The translations under genes were made by a program, and so were the position numbers. From Desulfobacteraceae bacterium UBA2245 (GTDB taxonomy: Bacteria; Desulfobacterota; Desulfobacteria; Desulfobacterales; UBA2245), in NCBI GenBank assembly GCA_002347265.1, contig DDYB01000032.1, positions 139,121 through 203,120 on the forward strand: 64,000 nt of DNA, written 5' to 3'. A model generated the notes under the pieces. The model was given only the letters and a program-made list of their open reading frames with translations, was not told where the DNA came from and ran no database searches. Within the stretch, counting starts at the first letter, position 1. Every line of letters starts with the position of its first letter. Positions 44,324 to 53,223 of the stretch are shown one piece after another.

Positions 44324-44410
44324 GATTCAAAGTTATCGCCTGTTTAAGCGGTTGAACAGGCAGTCAGGCTGGAAACCGGTTTTAACTTAGCCTTTAAGGA
44401 GGAAGAAAAG

Positions 44411-45748
44411 ATGAAAAAATTTGCGGTATTGGGTCTTGCCGTCGTGCTGGTGATCGCATTCACCGTGCCGGCAATGGCCATTGAGAGCGTTTTCGGCGGG
44501 TACTGGCGCACACGCGCTTATACCCAGCAGAACTTCACCGGCGAAGACCAAACTGAAGCCAAGGACGTGACCCTGGTAGACACCCGGACCCGGCTGTACT
44601 ACACGGCGATCTTCAATGAAAACTTCAAGTTCGTCAACAAGTTTGAAATGGATGCGGCCTGGGGCGGCACCAGCGGCGGTTACGGCGACATCGGCGCGGA
44701 CGGCGTCTCGGTGGAAGTGAAAAACTCCTATGTCGATTTCACCCTGGGATCGGTCAATTCCAAGATCGGCGTGCAGAGCTACAAACTGGCCCGCGGTTTC
44801 CTGTTCAACGATGATTTCGCCGGCGCGGTCATCACCTACAAGGCCGAAGCCTTTGAACTGCCCTTGTTCTGGATCAAGGCCTATGAAGGCACCGGCATTG
44901 AGACTGCAACCAATCCCGATTACGATAACGATTATGACGTTGATTACTATGGCATCGCACCCAAGTTTTCCTTGGGCGATACGGGCTCGATTCAGCCGAT
45001 CTTTGTTTACGCCTTTTCAAATGACGCAGGCGCTGGCGCGAATGCTATGAGCTGGCCCTCCGCTCCTTATTTCGGAACAGCAGATCGGCTTGGTCTTGAT
45101 GAGATCGAGGCGTTCTACCTTGGATTTGACCTTGACCTGAATTTTGATATGATCTCCATGTGGCTGACCGGCATCTACCAGTTCGGCAGCGCTGAAGGTG
45201 TCGACGGTTTAGAGGCCTATGATGCCGACATCAGTGCTTGGCTGTTGGCGATCGGCGCCAAAGCCAACTTCGATACTTTTGACATTCATGGCCAGGCTTT
45301 CTATCTCACCGGCCAGGATGAAGATGAAGAAGACCTTGAACTTTTCGTCCCGCTCAAGGGCCAGGACTATCACTGGGCTGAGATCATGGGCGGCGGAATC
45401 TTTGATGGGGCAGTTTCAGGCGCCAGCAGCAACGGCACCACCTATTCAGGCGGCTACAATCAACTTACCAATATCATGGCTTTCAATATCGGCGCGGGCT
45501 TCAAGGCCACGGACGATCTGAGTTTGAAACTGGATATCTGGTATGCCGAGCTGGCTGAAGCATTGGATGACACCCTTGACGAAGAACTGGGTACCGAAGT
45601 TGACCTGGTTGCGACCTACAAGCTGATGGACGGCCTGACCCTGGATCTCGTCGGCGCCTACCTGTTTGCCGGCGACTCCGTCACGATGGATTCTCCTGAT
45701 GACGAGAATCCTTATGAAGTCGGCGCGCAGCTGTCTTTGAGCTTCTAG
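44411..45748 (+). CDS. Outer-membrane beta-barrel porin
   Basis: 445 residues with a signal peptide (AVLGLAVVLVIAFTVPAMA) and an acidic mature protein of alternating aromatic/hydrophobic strands (NSYVDFTLGSVNSKIGVQSY; FNIGAGFKATDDLSLKLDIW) ending in Phe (GAQLSLSF), the usual BAM-recognition signal. Short acidic loops (QDEDEEDLELF; PDYDNDYDVDY) may bind cations. It has a strong SD, biased codons and its own terminator, so it is likely an abundant general porin. Substrate specificity cannot be told. Confidence 0.85.
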   Translation: MKKFAVLGLAVVLVIAFTVPAMAIESVFGGYWRTRAYTQQNFTGEDQTEAKDVTLVDTRTRLYYTAIFNENFKFVNKFEMDAAWGGTSGGYGDIGADGVSVEVKNSYVDFTLGSVNSKIGVQSYKLARGFLFNDDFAGAVITYKAEAFELPLFWIKAYEGTGIETATNPDYDNDYDVDYYGIAPKFSLGDTGSIQPIFVYAFSNDAGAGANAMSWPSAPYFGTADRLGLDEIEAFYLGFDLDLNFDMISMWLTGIYQFGSAEGVDGLEAYDADISAWLLAIGAKANFDTFDIHGQAFYLTGQDEDEEDLELFVPLKGQDYHWAEIMGGGIFDGAVSGASSNGTTYSGGYNQLTNIMAFNIGAGFKATDDLSLKLDIWYAELAEALDDTLDEELGTEVDLVATYKLMDGLTLDLVGAYLFAGDSVTMDSPDDENPYEVGAQLSLSF

Positions 45749-45781
45749 TCGATTCAGATCGGTTTATTCCAGCCTGACAAT

Positions 45782-45813
45782 AAAAAGCCCGCCGCAAGGC
45801 GGGCTTTTTATTT
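45782..45813 (+). terminator. Rho-independent terminator after the porin
   Basis: Perfect 12-base-pair stem AAAAAGCCCGCC (45782-45793), GCAA tetraloop, GGCGGGCTTTTT (45798-45809), then ATTT. The A-rich 5' arm also makes it a usable terminator from the other side. Confidence 0.92.
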
Positions 45814-45919
45814 GATGTGGTCATGCCATCTGGAAGGCTTTAAAAAAGCCGAAGCAAGACCGCTTGTTTTTCAGAAATGTGCGCGGCGGAATCATATCAA
45901 TTCCAAAAAGGAGGTGCTT

Positions 45920-46759
45920 ATGATCAGAAAGGCGATGTTTGCGGGAACCTGGTACCCTGCGGACGCCGGGGCCTGCGAAAAAAAAATTCAATCCTTTCTC
46001 AGGGCCATGCCCTGGACCCCGGATGACCAAACCCGTGTCGGCGCCATTGTCCCCCATGCCGGATGGGATTTTTCAGGGAAAATCGCCTGCAACACGATCC
46101 GGCGTCTCAAGGAGGCCGATGTCGATGTGGTCGTTGTCTTCGGCATGCATCTTCATGCGCAGTCTGCCAGATACATGATGGGAACCGGCGCCTGGGAAAC
46201 CCCCTTCGGCGCGCTGGACATCGACGAAGAGCTTGCCGAATCGATTGCCGCAAAATTTTCATTCATCCGGGAAACGGCGTCGAACTTCACCATGGACAAC
46301 ACCATCGAGCTCCAGCTCCCGTTCATCAAATATTTTTTCAGCAAGGCCCGCATACTTCCACTGGGAGTGCCGCCGGCGGAGCAGACGCTGGAAGTTGCCC
46401 GAAGCCTCGTTGACCTGGCCAAACATCTGGGCCGGAAAATCAAGGTGATCGGTTCGACGGATCTGACCCATTACGGCGCCCATTACGGATTTGCCGGACA
46501 CGGAACCGGCCCGGAGGCTGTTCACTGGGTTTTGCAGAACGATCGACGGGTGATTGACCGCATGCTTCAGTTCGATGCCCGGCAGGTCATTGCCGAGGCC
46601 CTGTCAAACCACAATGCCTGCTGTTCCGGGGCGGCCGCGGCCGCGCTCGAAGCCGGTCGGCGGATGGGAGCGGTCCGGGCCGAACTCGTGTCCTATGCCA
46701 CCAGCAACGACATACGCCCGAGCAGCAATTTTGTGGGCTATGCGGGAATCGTATTTTAA
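45920..46759 (+). CDS. MEMO-family protein (AmmeMemoRadiSam system protein B)
   Basis: 279 residues from ATG 45920, with AAAGGAGGT at 45907-45915. MEMO fold related to class III extradiol dioxygenases: IRKAMFAGTWYPADAGACEK, AIVPHAGWDFSG (His ligand), FGMHLHAQSA, STDLTHYGAHYGF and CCSGAAAAALEA. In many prokaryotes MEMO genes pair with an AMMECR1 gene and a radical SAM gene. Neither is adjacent; the COG1313 protein at 18102 is a different radical SAM type. Function unknown. Confidence 0.92.
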   Translation: MIRKAMFAGTWYPADAGACEKKIQSFLRAMPWTPDDQTRVGAIVPHAGWDFSGKIACNTIRRLKEADVDVVVVFGMHLHAQSARYMMGTGAWETPFGALDIDEELAESIAAKFSFIRETASNFTMDNTIELQLPFIKYFFSKARILPLGVPPAEQTLEVARSLVDLAKHLGRKIKVIGSTDLTHYGAHYGFAGHGTGPEAVHWVLQNDRRVIDRMLQFDARQVIAEALSNHNACCSGAAAAALEAGRRMGAVRAELVSYATSNDIRPSSNFVGYAGIVF

Positions 46760-46831
46760 AGGGGCCGCAAGCCAAAGGCTGAATTCCATTTACACGAATT
46801 GCGCGGCTGTGATAAGCAGAAGTGCAATTCA

Positions 46832-46859
46832 TTGAAATTAAAATCAATGCCGGTAATAT
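46832..46859 (+). promoter_or_regulatory. Possible promoter of glnS
   Basis: TTGAAA (46832-46837), 16-base spacer, TAATAT (46854-46859), 32 bases before the ATG. Confidence 0.35.
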
Positions 46860-46891
46860 TACTTTAAAAAAAGTTCAGGAAGGTTTGGGCT

Positions 46892-48577
46892 ATGAAGGAT
46901 CCCGAGACGAGCATGCCGTCGAATTTCATTCGCAACATCATCGAGGAAGATTTAAAAACCAACCGGCATCAGGGCCGTGTGGCCACGCGCTTTCCTCCGG
47001 AGCCCAACGGATATCTGCATATCGGACATGCCAAGTCGATCTGTCTGAATTTCGGTCTGGCCGCCGATTATAACGGAACCTGCAACCTGCGTTTCGATGA
47101 TACGAATCCGAGCAAGGAAGATACGGAGTATGTCGAATCCATTGAAACCGATGTGCGCTGGCTGGGGTTCGACTGGGAAGACCGGCTGTACTATGCTTCC
47201 GATTACTTTGAAAAATTCCATGAATACGCCGTGGATCTGATCAAGGCTTCAAAAGCCTATGTCTGCAGCCTGAGTCCGGATCAGATTCGGGAATACCGGG
47301 GAACCCTGACCGAGCCCGGGAAAAACAGCCCTTTTCGGAACCGGTCGGTGGAGGAGAACCTGGCGCTTTTCGAGCGCATGCGCGCCGGTGAAATCGATGA
47401 AGGCGCGTGCGTGCTTCGCGCCAAGATCGACATGGCTTCCGCTAATCTGAACCTGCGCGACCCGGTGATCTTCCGCATCAAGCATGAGGCTCACCATCGA
47501 ACCGGGAGCCGGTGGTGCATCTACCCGATGTACGACTACGCCCATTGCATCTCCGATGCGCTTGAAGGCATCACCCATTCCATCTGCACCCTGGAGTTCG
47601 AGGACCACCGGCCCCTGTACGACTGGTGCCTGGATCAGCTCAATGTGCCCTGTCATCCCCAGCAGATCGAATTCGCCCGCCTGAACCTCAGCTACACCAT
47701 CATGAGCAAGCGCAAGCTGCTCAAACTGGTCCAGTCCGGGCTGGTCAACGGCTGGGATGATCCGAGAATGCCCACCATATCCGGAATGAGAAGGCGCGGC
47801 TACACGCCCGTGTCGATCCGCAATTTCTGCGAACGCATCGGTGTGGCCAAGCGCGACAGCGTGGTGGACCTGGCCCTTCTGGAATACTGCGTCCGCGAGG
47901 ATCTAAACAAAATCGCTCCCCGGGTCATGGCGGTGCTGAATCCCCTTCGAGTGGTGATCGAAAATTACCCGGAAGACCGGGTCGAGATGCTCGATGCGGT
48001 CAACAACCCCGAGGACCCTTCCATGGGAATCCGGCAGGTTCCTTTTTCGCGCGTGCTTTTCATCGAGCAGGACGACTTCATGGAAGATCCTCCGAAAAAG
48101 TACTTCCGGCTGGCGCCCGGTCAGGAAGTCCGGCTGCGTTACGCCTATTACATCACCTGCGTGAATGTGATCAAAAACGAGGCCGGAGACATTGTCGAGC
48201 TGCGCTGCGTCTATGATCCCGAGAGCCGGGGCGGAACCACCGCCGACGGAAGAAAGGTCCGGGGGACCCTGCACTGGGTTTCGGCTCGGCACAGCATCTC
48301 CGCCGAGGTCAGGCTGTATGACCGCTTGTTCAATAGAGAAAACCCCGATGCCGGCGGCGCGGATTTCACGGAGCATCTGAATCCCCGGTCGCTTGAAGTT
48401 TTGACCGAATGCCGTATGGAGCCGAGTCTTGGCGCGGTCGAGCCGGGAAGCCGTTATCAGTTTGAAAGACTGGGATATTTTTGCGCGGAACCGGTTGAAT
48501 TTTCAAAAGACCGGCCGGTTTTCAACCGGACCGTGACTCTGAAGGACTCCTGGGCCAGAATCGCTCAGAAAGGATAG
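46892..48577 (+). CDS. glnS: Glutamine--tRNA ligase
   Basis: Class I synthetase that charges tRNA-Gln directly; 561 residues. HIGH motif in PPEPNGYLHIGHAKSICLNF, the QS-specific FDDTNPSKEDTEYVESI, KMSKS as IMSKRKL, and the two-domain anticodon-binding beta-barrel (YAYYITCVNVIKNEAGDIVE; RGTLHWVSARHSISAEVRLYD). AGGAAGG precedes the ATG. It faces, across a shared terminator, tRNA-Gln(CTG) and gltX, so the two glutamate-family synthetases and a tRNA-Gln are clustered. Confidence 0.97.
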   Translation: MKDPETSMPSNFIRNIIEEDLKTNRHQGRVATRFPPEPNGYLHIGHAKSICLNFGLAADYNGTCNLRFDDTNPSKEDTEYVESIETDVRWLGFDWEDRLYYASDYFEKFHEYAVDLIKASKAYVCSLSPDQIREYRGTLTEPGKNSPFRNRSVEENLALFERMRAGEIDEGACVLRAKIDMASANLNLRDPVIFRIKHEAHHRTGSRWCIYPMYDYAHCISDALEGITHSICTLEFEDHRPLYDWCLDQLNVPCHPQQIEFARLNLSYTIMSKRKLLKLVQSGLVNGWDDPRMPTISGMRRRGYTPVSIRNFCERIGVAKRDSVVDLALLEYCVREDLNKIAPRVMAVLNPLRVVIENYPEDRVEMLDAVNNPEDPSMGIRQVPFSRVLFIEQDDFMEDPPKKYFRLAPGQEVRLRYAYYITCVNVIKNEAGDIVELRCVYDPESRGGTTADGRKVRGTLHWVSARHSISAEVRLYDRLFNRENPDAGGADFTEHLNPRSLEVLTECRMEPSLGAVEPGSRYQFERLGYFCAEPVEFSKDRPVFNRTVTLKDSWARIAQKG

Positions 48578-48610
48578 GACCGGACAGGTTTCTGGAGCAG
48601 GCAAAGATAA

Positions 48611-48650
48611 AAAGGGTTTAATCCGAGGATTAAACCCTTTGATTTTATTT
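48611..48650. terminator. Bidirectional terminator between glnS and tRNA-Gln
   Basis: AAAGGGTTTAATC (48611-48623), loop CGAG, GATTAAACCCTTT (48628-48640), then GATTTTATTT on the plus side and a TTATC-type stretch on the minus side. It serves converging transcription from glnS and from gltX/tRNA-Gln. Confidence 0.75.
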
Positions 48651-48723
48651 GGCTGGGAGACTAGGATTCGAACCTAGGTTGACGGAGTCAGAGTCCGCAG
48701 TCCTGCCGCTGGACGATCTCCCA
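48650..48723 (-). tRNA. tRNA-Gln (anticodon CTG)
   Basis: Read 5' to 3' on the minus strand: acceptor TGGGAGA paired with TCTCCCA, D-stem GTCC/GGAC, anticodon stem GCGGA/TCCGT with loop CTCTGAC (anticodon CTG, reads CAG), T-arm CTAGG-TTCGAAT-CCTAG, discriminator G and an encoded CCA ending at 48650. It lies 43 bases downstream of gltX on the same strand and is likely processed from its transcript. Confidence 0.95.
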
Positions 48724-48766
48724 GAAACGCAAAAAATTTTATAGTGGTTTTGCAGAAGAAAGTCAA

Positions 48767-50182
48767 TCAATCCTTGCCGTTTTTTGAGGACTGAATGAAA
48801 TTTTTTGCCCGCTGAAGCCTTGCAAGCGCCCTTTCCTTTCCAAGCACCTCGATGATTTCAAAGATGCCCGGACTGACCGTTTTTCCCGTCAGGGCGACGC
48901 GGACCGGCTGGGCGATCTTTCCCAGTTTCAAGCCGGTTTTTTTCATGACCTTCATGAATGCGTCTTCAAGCGCCTTTTCAGTAAAATTTCCGATAGCCTG
49001 AATTTCAGCGATCAGCATATCCAGAGAGGAGGCCGCTTCCGGCGTCAGAAACTTTTTCTGAGCCTCGGGCTCATAAGCAATTTCATCGAAAAAGTAAAAA
49101 AGCGCGGCATCCGCCATTTCAACCAGGGTTTTGCTGCGGGTCTGAAGCGTTGCAACGACCTTTTCGAGGAAAACGCCTTCCCGGGCCTGGCATCCGCGTT
49201 CATTCAGAAACGGCAGGACCAGTTCGGCCAGCTTTGAAACCGGGGTGGCCTTGATGTGGTCGGCATTCAGGGCGAGCAGTTTTTCCGGGTTGAATATGCC
49301 GGCCGAACAACCGATGTTTTCAAGAGAGAATTTTTCGATCAGCTCATCGCGGGTGAAAAATTCCTGATCGCCGCAAGACCAGCCCAGGCGGACCAGAAAA
49401 TTCAGCAGGGCATCGGGGAGAAAGCCCATATCCCGGTATGCGGTCACGGACATGGCGCCGTGGCGTTTGCTGAGCTTTGCCCGGTCGCTTCCAAGGACCA
49501 TCGGAACGTGGCCGAAGGTCGGCAGGTCCGCTCCGAATGCCTTGAACAGAAGAATCTGCTTGGGCGTGTTGTTGACGTGATCGTCCCCGCGGATAATGGT
49601 GTTGACCCCCATGGAAATATCGTCCACCACCACGGCCAGATTGTAGGTGGGCGCGCCGTTGCTTCGCAGGATGATAAAGTCGTCGAGTTCGGCGTTCTGA
49701 AACGCAATGCCGCCTTTGATCACATCATGAACGACGGTGGTTCCGGTCAGAGGGGTTTTGAACCGGACTACGGCGTTGTCGGTCCTGGGTAATCCCTTGT
49801 TCCGGCATCTGCCGTCGTATTTGGGCTTTCCTCCGGTCGCCATGGCATGCTTCCGCATGGCTTCGATTTCATCCGGACTGCAAGTACAGTAATAGGCATG
49901 GCCGGTTTCAATGAGTCTGTCGATGTATTCCCGATACAGATCGAAACGCCGGGTCTGATAGTAGGGACCCTCATCCCAGTCGATTCCCAGCCAGTTCAGA
50001 GCGTCAAATATAACATCCACCGCATCCTGAGTGGATCTGTCGGTGTCGGTGTCTTCAATTCGGAGGATAAATTTCCCCTTCATCTTTCTGGCATACAGCC
50101 AGTTGAACAACGCTGTCCGGGCGCCTCCCAGATGCAGATAACCGGTAGGGCTCGGTGGAAATCGTGTAACGATAGTATCCAT
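48767..50182 (-). CDS. gltX: Glutamate--tRNA ligase
   Basis: Class I synthetase of 471 residues from ATG 50182 (AGGTGAAA upstream); an in-frame ATG 11 codons earlier lacks family sequence. HIGH region as RFPPSPTGYLHLGGARTALF, RIEDTDTDRST, KMSKS as KLSKRHGAMSV, and the C-terminal anticodon-binding helical domain (GLKLGKIAQPVRVALTGKTV). It also charges the precursor for tetrapyrrole synthesis. With GlnRS present it is expected to discriminate against tRNA-Gln, but that is inference. Confidence 0.97.
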   Translation of the reverse strand: MDTIVTRFPPSPTGYLHLGGARTALFNWLYARKMKGKFILRIEDTDTDRSTQDAVDVIFDALNWLGIDWDEGPYYQTRRFDLYREYIDRLIETGHAYYCTCSPDEIEAMRKHAMATGGKPKYDGRCRNKGLPRTDNAVVRFKTPLTGTTVVHDVIKGGIAFQNAELDDFIILRSNGAPTYNLAVVVDDISMGVNTIIRGDDHVNNTPKQILLFKAFGADLPTFGHVPMVLGSDRAKLSKRHGAMSVTAYRDMGFLPDALLNFLVRLGWSCGDQEFFTRDELIEKFSLENIGCSAGIFNPEKLLALNADHIKATPVSKLAELVLPFLNERGCQAREGVFLEKVVATLQTRSKTLVEMADAALFYFFDEIAYEPEAQKKFLTPEAASSLDMLIAEIQAIGNFTEKALEDAFMKVMKKTGLKLGKIAQPVRVALTGKTVSPGIFEIIEVLGKERALARLQRAKNFIQSSKNGKD

Positions 50183-50292
50183 CTTTTCACCTGTCCAAAA
50201 GCATAAAAAATTCATTCAGCGGCTTCAGCGGCAATAAGCTGAAGCCCTCAAGATTCTTGCAAAAACCGGCCGGATATTGCGTACTGCACAAT

Positions 50293-50332
50293 ACTAGTCC
50301 ATCGAATCATGATTCTGATTCAACAGACTAGT
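50293..50332. repeat. Nested inverted repeat in the gltX-rpmF gap
   Basis: ACTAGTC (50293-50299) and GACTAGT (50326-50332) flank a perfect 12-base palindrome GAATCATGATTC (50304-50315). The 436-base gap (50183-50618) otherwise holds no convincing gene. The DUF177/YceD gene usually found before rpmF is missing. Confidence 0.45.
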
Positions 50333-50522
50333 TAAATAAGACGCGCAAGCTGTTTTGCATCCCTGTCCGCCGGGGTGAATATCGGCTGTCCGGAAGGCGG
50401 CGGAACTGTTGATGCCGGCATCGAAGATCGCAGGATATCCACGAAATACAAAAACTTGGATGCATTCCATATCACAGTTGAAAGGGATGCACAAGAAAAC
50501 AAGAAAGACCCCATGAAAAATC

Positions 50523-50551
50523 TTGACAATTCAATATAATTCAATTACTAG
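50523..50551 (+). promoter_or_regulatory. Possible rpmF promoter region
   Basis: A perfect TTGACA (50523-50528) is followed 17 bases later by TACTAG (50546-50551). A perfect TATAAT also sits at 50535-50540, but with no -35 at proper spacing. The region 50521-50600 is AT-rich, which fits a promoter, but the exact boxes are uncertain. Confidence 0.4.
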
Positions 50552-50618
50552 ATCCAAAAACCGTAATTTTAGACAATAGGATTATTTTGTTGTAATTTTA
50601 ACATGTTAGGAGATTGCT

Positions 50619-50801
50619 ATGGCTGTACCAAAACGTAGAACCTCTAAGTCAAGACGGGACAAGCGTCGAACTCATAAAAAAGTAGGCGCTCCCAGCGTCA
50701 TCGCTTGTCCGCAATGCGGCGAGCCCAAAAGGCCGCACTATGCTTGCGCCAGCTGCGGAAACTACAAGGGCCGGACCGCTGTTGCGGTTGAAGAGGGGTA
50801 A
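50619..50801 (+). CDS. rpmF: 50S ribosomal protein L32
   Basis: 60 residues. Basic N terminus AVPKRRTSKSRRDKRRTHKK and a zinc ribbon with C30-x2-C33 and C43-x2-C46 (ACPQCGEP, YACASCGNY), so the zinc-containing (C+) form. AGGAG lies upstream of the ATG. It leads the fatty-acid cluster, as in most bacteria, but the next gene is an acyl-CoA dehydrogenase instead of plsX. Confidence 0.98.
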   Translation: MAVPKRRTSKSRRDKRRTHKKVGAPSVIACPQCGEPKRPHYACASCGNYKGRTAVAVEEG

Positions 50802-50807
50802 GCATTG

Positions 50808-52463
50808 ATGGGGGTATCCGAGGAAAAAGTTTTGAGAGGGCTGGATCCTGAATCTCGTCAGATGGTCATCGATACGGTTGTTCAGCTCAAAAAGAAATTG
50901 TTGACCAAAGAAAAGATTCTGGAGTTCGATAAACGCGAAATTTTCCCTGAAACCGCCATCCGTGAGCTGCTGGGCCCGGATATCGGTCTGCAGCTGCTGT
51001 TCATTCCCGAAGCTTACGGGGGAATGGGCGGGGGGGCGCGTGATTTCTGCGCAGTGACCCGCGAGATGTCCAAAATCTGCCTGGGGATTGCAACGGCTTT
51101 TTTTGCCGTTCATCTGGGCGCGGATCCTCTGATGGTCGGCGGCACCGAGGTGCAGAAGGAAAAATGGCTGGGCCGGATTGCCGAAGGCAACTCGCTGGTG
51201 GCCTATGCCGTGACCGAACCGGATGCGGGCAGCAACCTGGCCGCTCTGAAGACCAAGGCTGATCCCGTGGCGGATGAGGCCGGAAAAGTGGTCGGCTACA
51301 GGATCAATGGAACCAAGCAGTTTATCTCCACCGGCGGGTATGCGGATTTTGTCACGGTTCTGGCCAACACGCCGGAAGGCCCCTCCTTTTTTATAGTGGA
51401 AAAGGGCACTCCGGGTTATTCTCAGGGAAAAGGCGAGGAAAAACACGGCATCCGCGCATCCAATACATCGCCTTTGTCTTTTTCCGATGTGTATGTGCCG
51501 GCGGAAAACCTGATCGGGGCGGTTCCCGGCAGGGGACTCAAGCAGGCCAATGAGGTGTTTGGATACACCCGGCTGATGGTGGCCGCCATGGCGCTGGGCG
51601 CCGTCGAAACCGCTCTGCAAATTGCCATTGCCTACGCCAGGGAACGGATTCAGTTCGGTTCGCCGCTTTCCGAAAAACAGGGTTATACCCACAAGCTGGT
51701 GGTTCCGCACGCCGTCCGCATCGAAGCGGCATCGGCCTACCTCGACGAGGTGGCCGAGCGACTGGATTCAAGCGACGAAGATCTTCAGGTGGAAGGGTCC
51801 ATCGCCAAGCTCTTTGCCAGCGAATCCGCCAACCGGGCGGCCGATGACGCCATTCAGGCCCTGGGGGGCTATGGGTATATTGCCGAGTACCAGGTGGAGA
51901 AAATCAAACGGGATGTCAGGATCACCTGCATTTACGAAGGAACCAGTGAGATTCAGCAGAGCATCATCGGTACCTTTCGGTGGCGGACGACCCGAAAAAG
52001 CAAGGGCGCGTTCTATGCATCGATCGGCGCCGAAATGGCGGCTTTTCAGGAGCGGACGGATGCCGGATGCGGAGTGATCAGCATTGCGGCCCGGCTTCTC
52101 AATGAAACCATCATGAAAGCCCATGACAGCGGATTGATCCGCCAGCAGCACATCCTTTTCACCCTCGCCGACATGATGACCCATGTCGAGGTGGGCGCAA
52201 GCTTGGCCAGAAAAGCGGTCCGCTTGAGCCGGGCGGGTGATTCGGAGGCCGAAAAGATCCGGCTCATGTCCCGGATTTTCGCCGAAGAAACAGGGCGGCT
52301 GGCCAGCACGAACGCTGCGCGGGTTCTGGTCGGATCGGGTTTGATGACAGCGGATCAGGCCTCGGAATTTTTCCGGGGTGCGGGCGCGGAAAGCCTGATG
52401 CTGGCAGGATTTAATGTCATCCGCGACATGGATGCGGTTGCGGACATTTTGTTCGAGAGGTAG
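50808..52463 (+). CDS. Acyl-CoA dehydrogenase with C-terminal extension
   Basis: FAD enzyme of 551 residues. The family core (about 380 residues) shows FIPEAYGGMGGGARDFCAV, YAVTEPDAGSNLAALKTKA, GTKQFISTGG, RIQFGSPLSEKQGYTHKLV, ALGGYGYIAEYQVEKIKRD and the catalytic glutamate E377 in IYEGTSEIQ. A helical extension of about 160 residues follows, like that of very-long-chain or ACAD9-type enzymes. ATG 50808 has AAGAGGGG upstream. It starts 6 bases after rpmF and ends 2 bases before fabG, occupying the place of plsX-fabH-fabD. Substrate unknown; a link to fatty-acid synthesis or remodelling is inferred from position. Confidence 0.92.
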   Translation: MGVSEEKVLRGLDPESRQMVIDTVVQLKKKLLTKEKILEFDKREIFPETAIRELLGPDIGLQLLFIPEAYGGMGGGARDFCAVTREMSKICLGIATAFFAVHLGADPLMVGGTEVQKEKWLGRIAEGNSLVAYAVTEPDAGSNLAALKTKADPVADEAGKVVGYRINGTKQFISTGGYADFVTVLANTPEGPSFFIVEKGTPGYSQGKGEEKHGIRASNTSPLSFSDVYVPAENLIGAVPGRGLKQANEVFGYTRLMVAAMALGAVETALQIAIAYARERIQFGSPLSEKQGYTHKLVVPHAVRIEAASAYLDEVAERLDSSDEDLQVEGSIAKLFASESANRAADDAIQALGGYGYIAEYQVEKIKRDVRITCIYEGTSEIQQSIIGTFRWRTTRKSKGAFYASIGAEMAAFQERTDAGCGVISIAARLLNETIMKAHDSGLIRQQHILFTLADMMTHVEVGASLARKAVRLSRAGDSEAEKIRLMSRIFAEETGRLASTNAARVLVGSGLMTADQASEFFRGAGAESLMLAGFNVIRDMDAVADILFER

Positions 52464-52465
52464 CC

Positions 52466-53212
52466 ATGGCCGGAAATGATCAGCGCACTGTTGTTGTGAC
52501 AGGAGGATCCCGCGGCATCGGAAGGGCGATTTGCGTAGCCTTTGCCGCGCCCGGAACCCATATTTTTTTCAATTACGTATCCGGGGGGGACGCGGTTTCC
52601 AGAACCGAGGACATGGTGCGGGAAAAAGGTGCGGCAGTGACCGCCATGAAGGTCAATGTGGCGCTTGCCGACGAGGTGGATGGTTTTTTTGATCAGATTT
52701 TGAAACAGACCGGACGCGTGGATGTTCTGGTGAACAACGCCGGAATTACCCGCGACGGCCTTATGGTTCGAATGAAGGAAAAGGACTGGGACGATGTTCT
52801 GGATACCAATTTGAAAGGGTCTTTTCATTGCGCCAGAGCAGCGGCCAGGATCATGATGAAGCAGCGGTGCGGTCGGATCATCAACCTTTCGTCGGTTGCC
52901 GGCGTGATGGGGAACGCAGGCCAGGTCAACTACGCTTCCTCAAAGGCCGGAATGATCGGACTGACCAAAGCGTCGGCAAAGGAACTGGCGCCCCGGGGGA
53001 TCACCGTGAATGCGGTGGCGCCGGGGTGGATTGAGACAGATATGACCGCATCGCTTCCTCTGAAGGTTCAAGAAGCCATGGTGTCCCAGATTCCTCTGGG
53101 GCGCATTGGCCAACCCGAAGATGTTGCAGAGGTGGTGAAGTTTCTTGCCTCCGAGGCGGCCGGGTATATCACCGGCCAGGTGATTCATGTCAGCGGGGGT
53201 ATGTATATATGA
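52466..53212 (+). CDS. fabG: 3-oxoacyl-ACP reductase FabG
   Basis: NADPH-dependent short-chain dehydrogenase of 248 residues. TGGSRGIG cofactor motif, NNAGITRDG, catalytic Ser-Tyr-Lys (INLSSVAGVMGNAGQVNYAS, with YASSK) and the C-terminal SGGMYI. Two bases separate it from the dehydrogenase and acpP follows, as in canonical fab operons, which favours FabG over other SDRs. Confidence 0.95.
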   Translation: MAGNDQRTVVVTGGSRGIGRAICVAFAAPGTHIFFNYVSGGDAVSRTEDMVREKGAAVTAMKVNVALADEVDGFFDQILKQTGRVDVLVNNAGITRDGLMVRMKEKDWDDVLDTNLKGSFHCARAAARIMMKQRCGRIINLSSVAGVMGNAGQVNYASSKAGMIGLTKASAKELAPRGITVNAVAPGWIETDMTASLPLKVQEAMVSQIPLGRIGQPEDVAEVVKFLASEAAGYITGQVIHVSGGMYI

Positions 53213-53223
53213 AAGGAGTCAAT

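Noticed and set aside
50332..50544. Minus-strand frames of about 65-70 codons in the gltX-rpmF gap
   Set aside because: They overlap each other in different frames, lack SD sites and run through the AT-rich promoter region.
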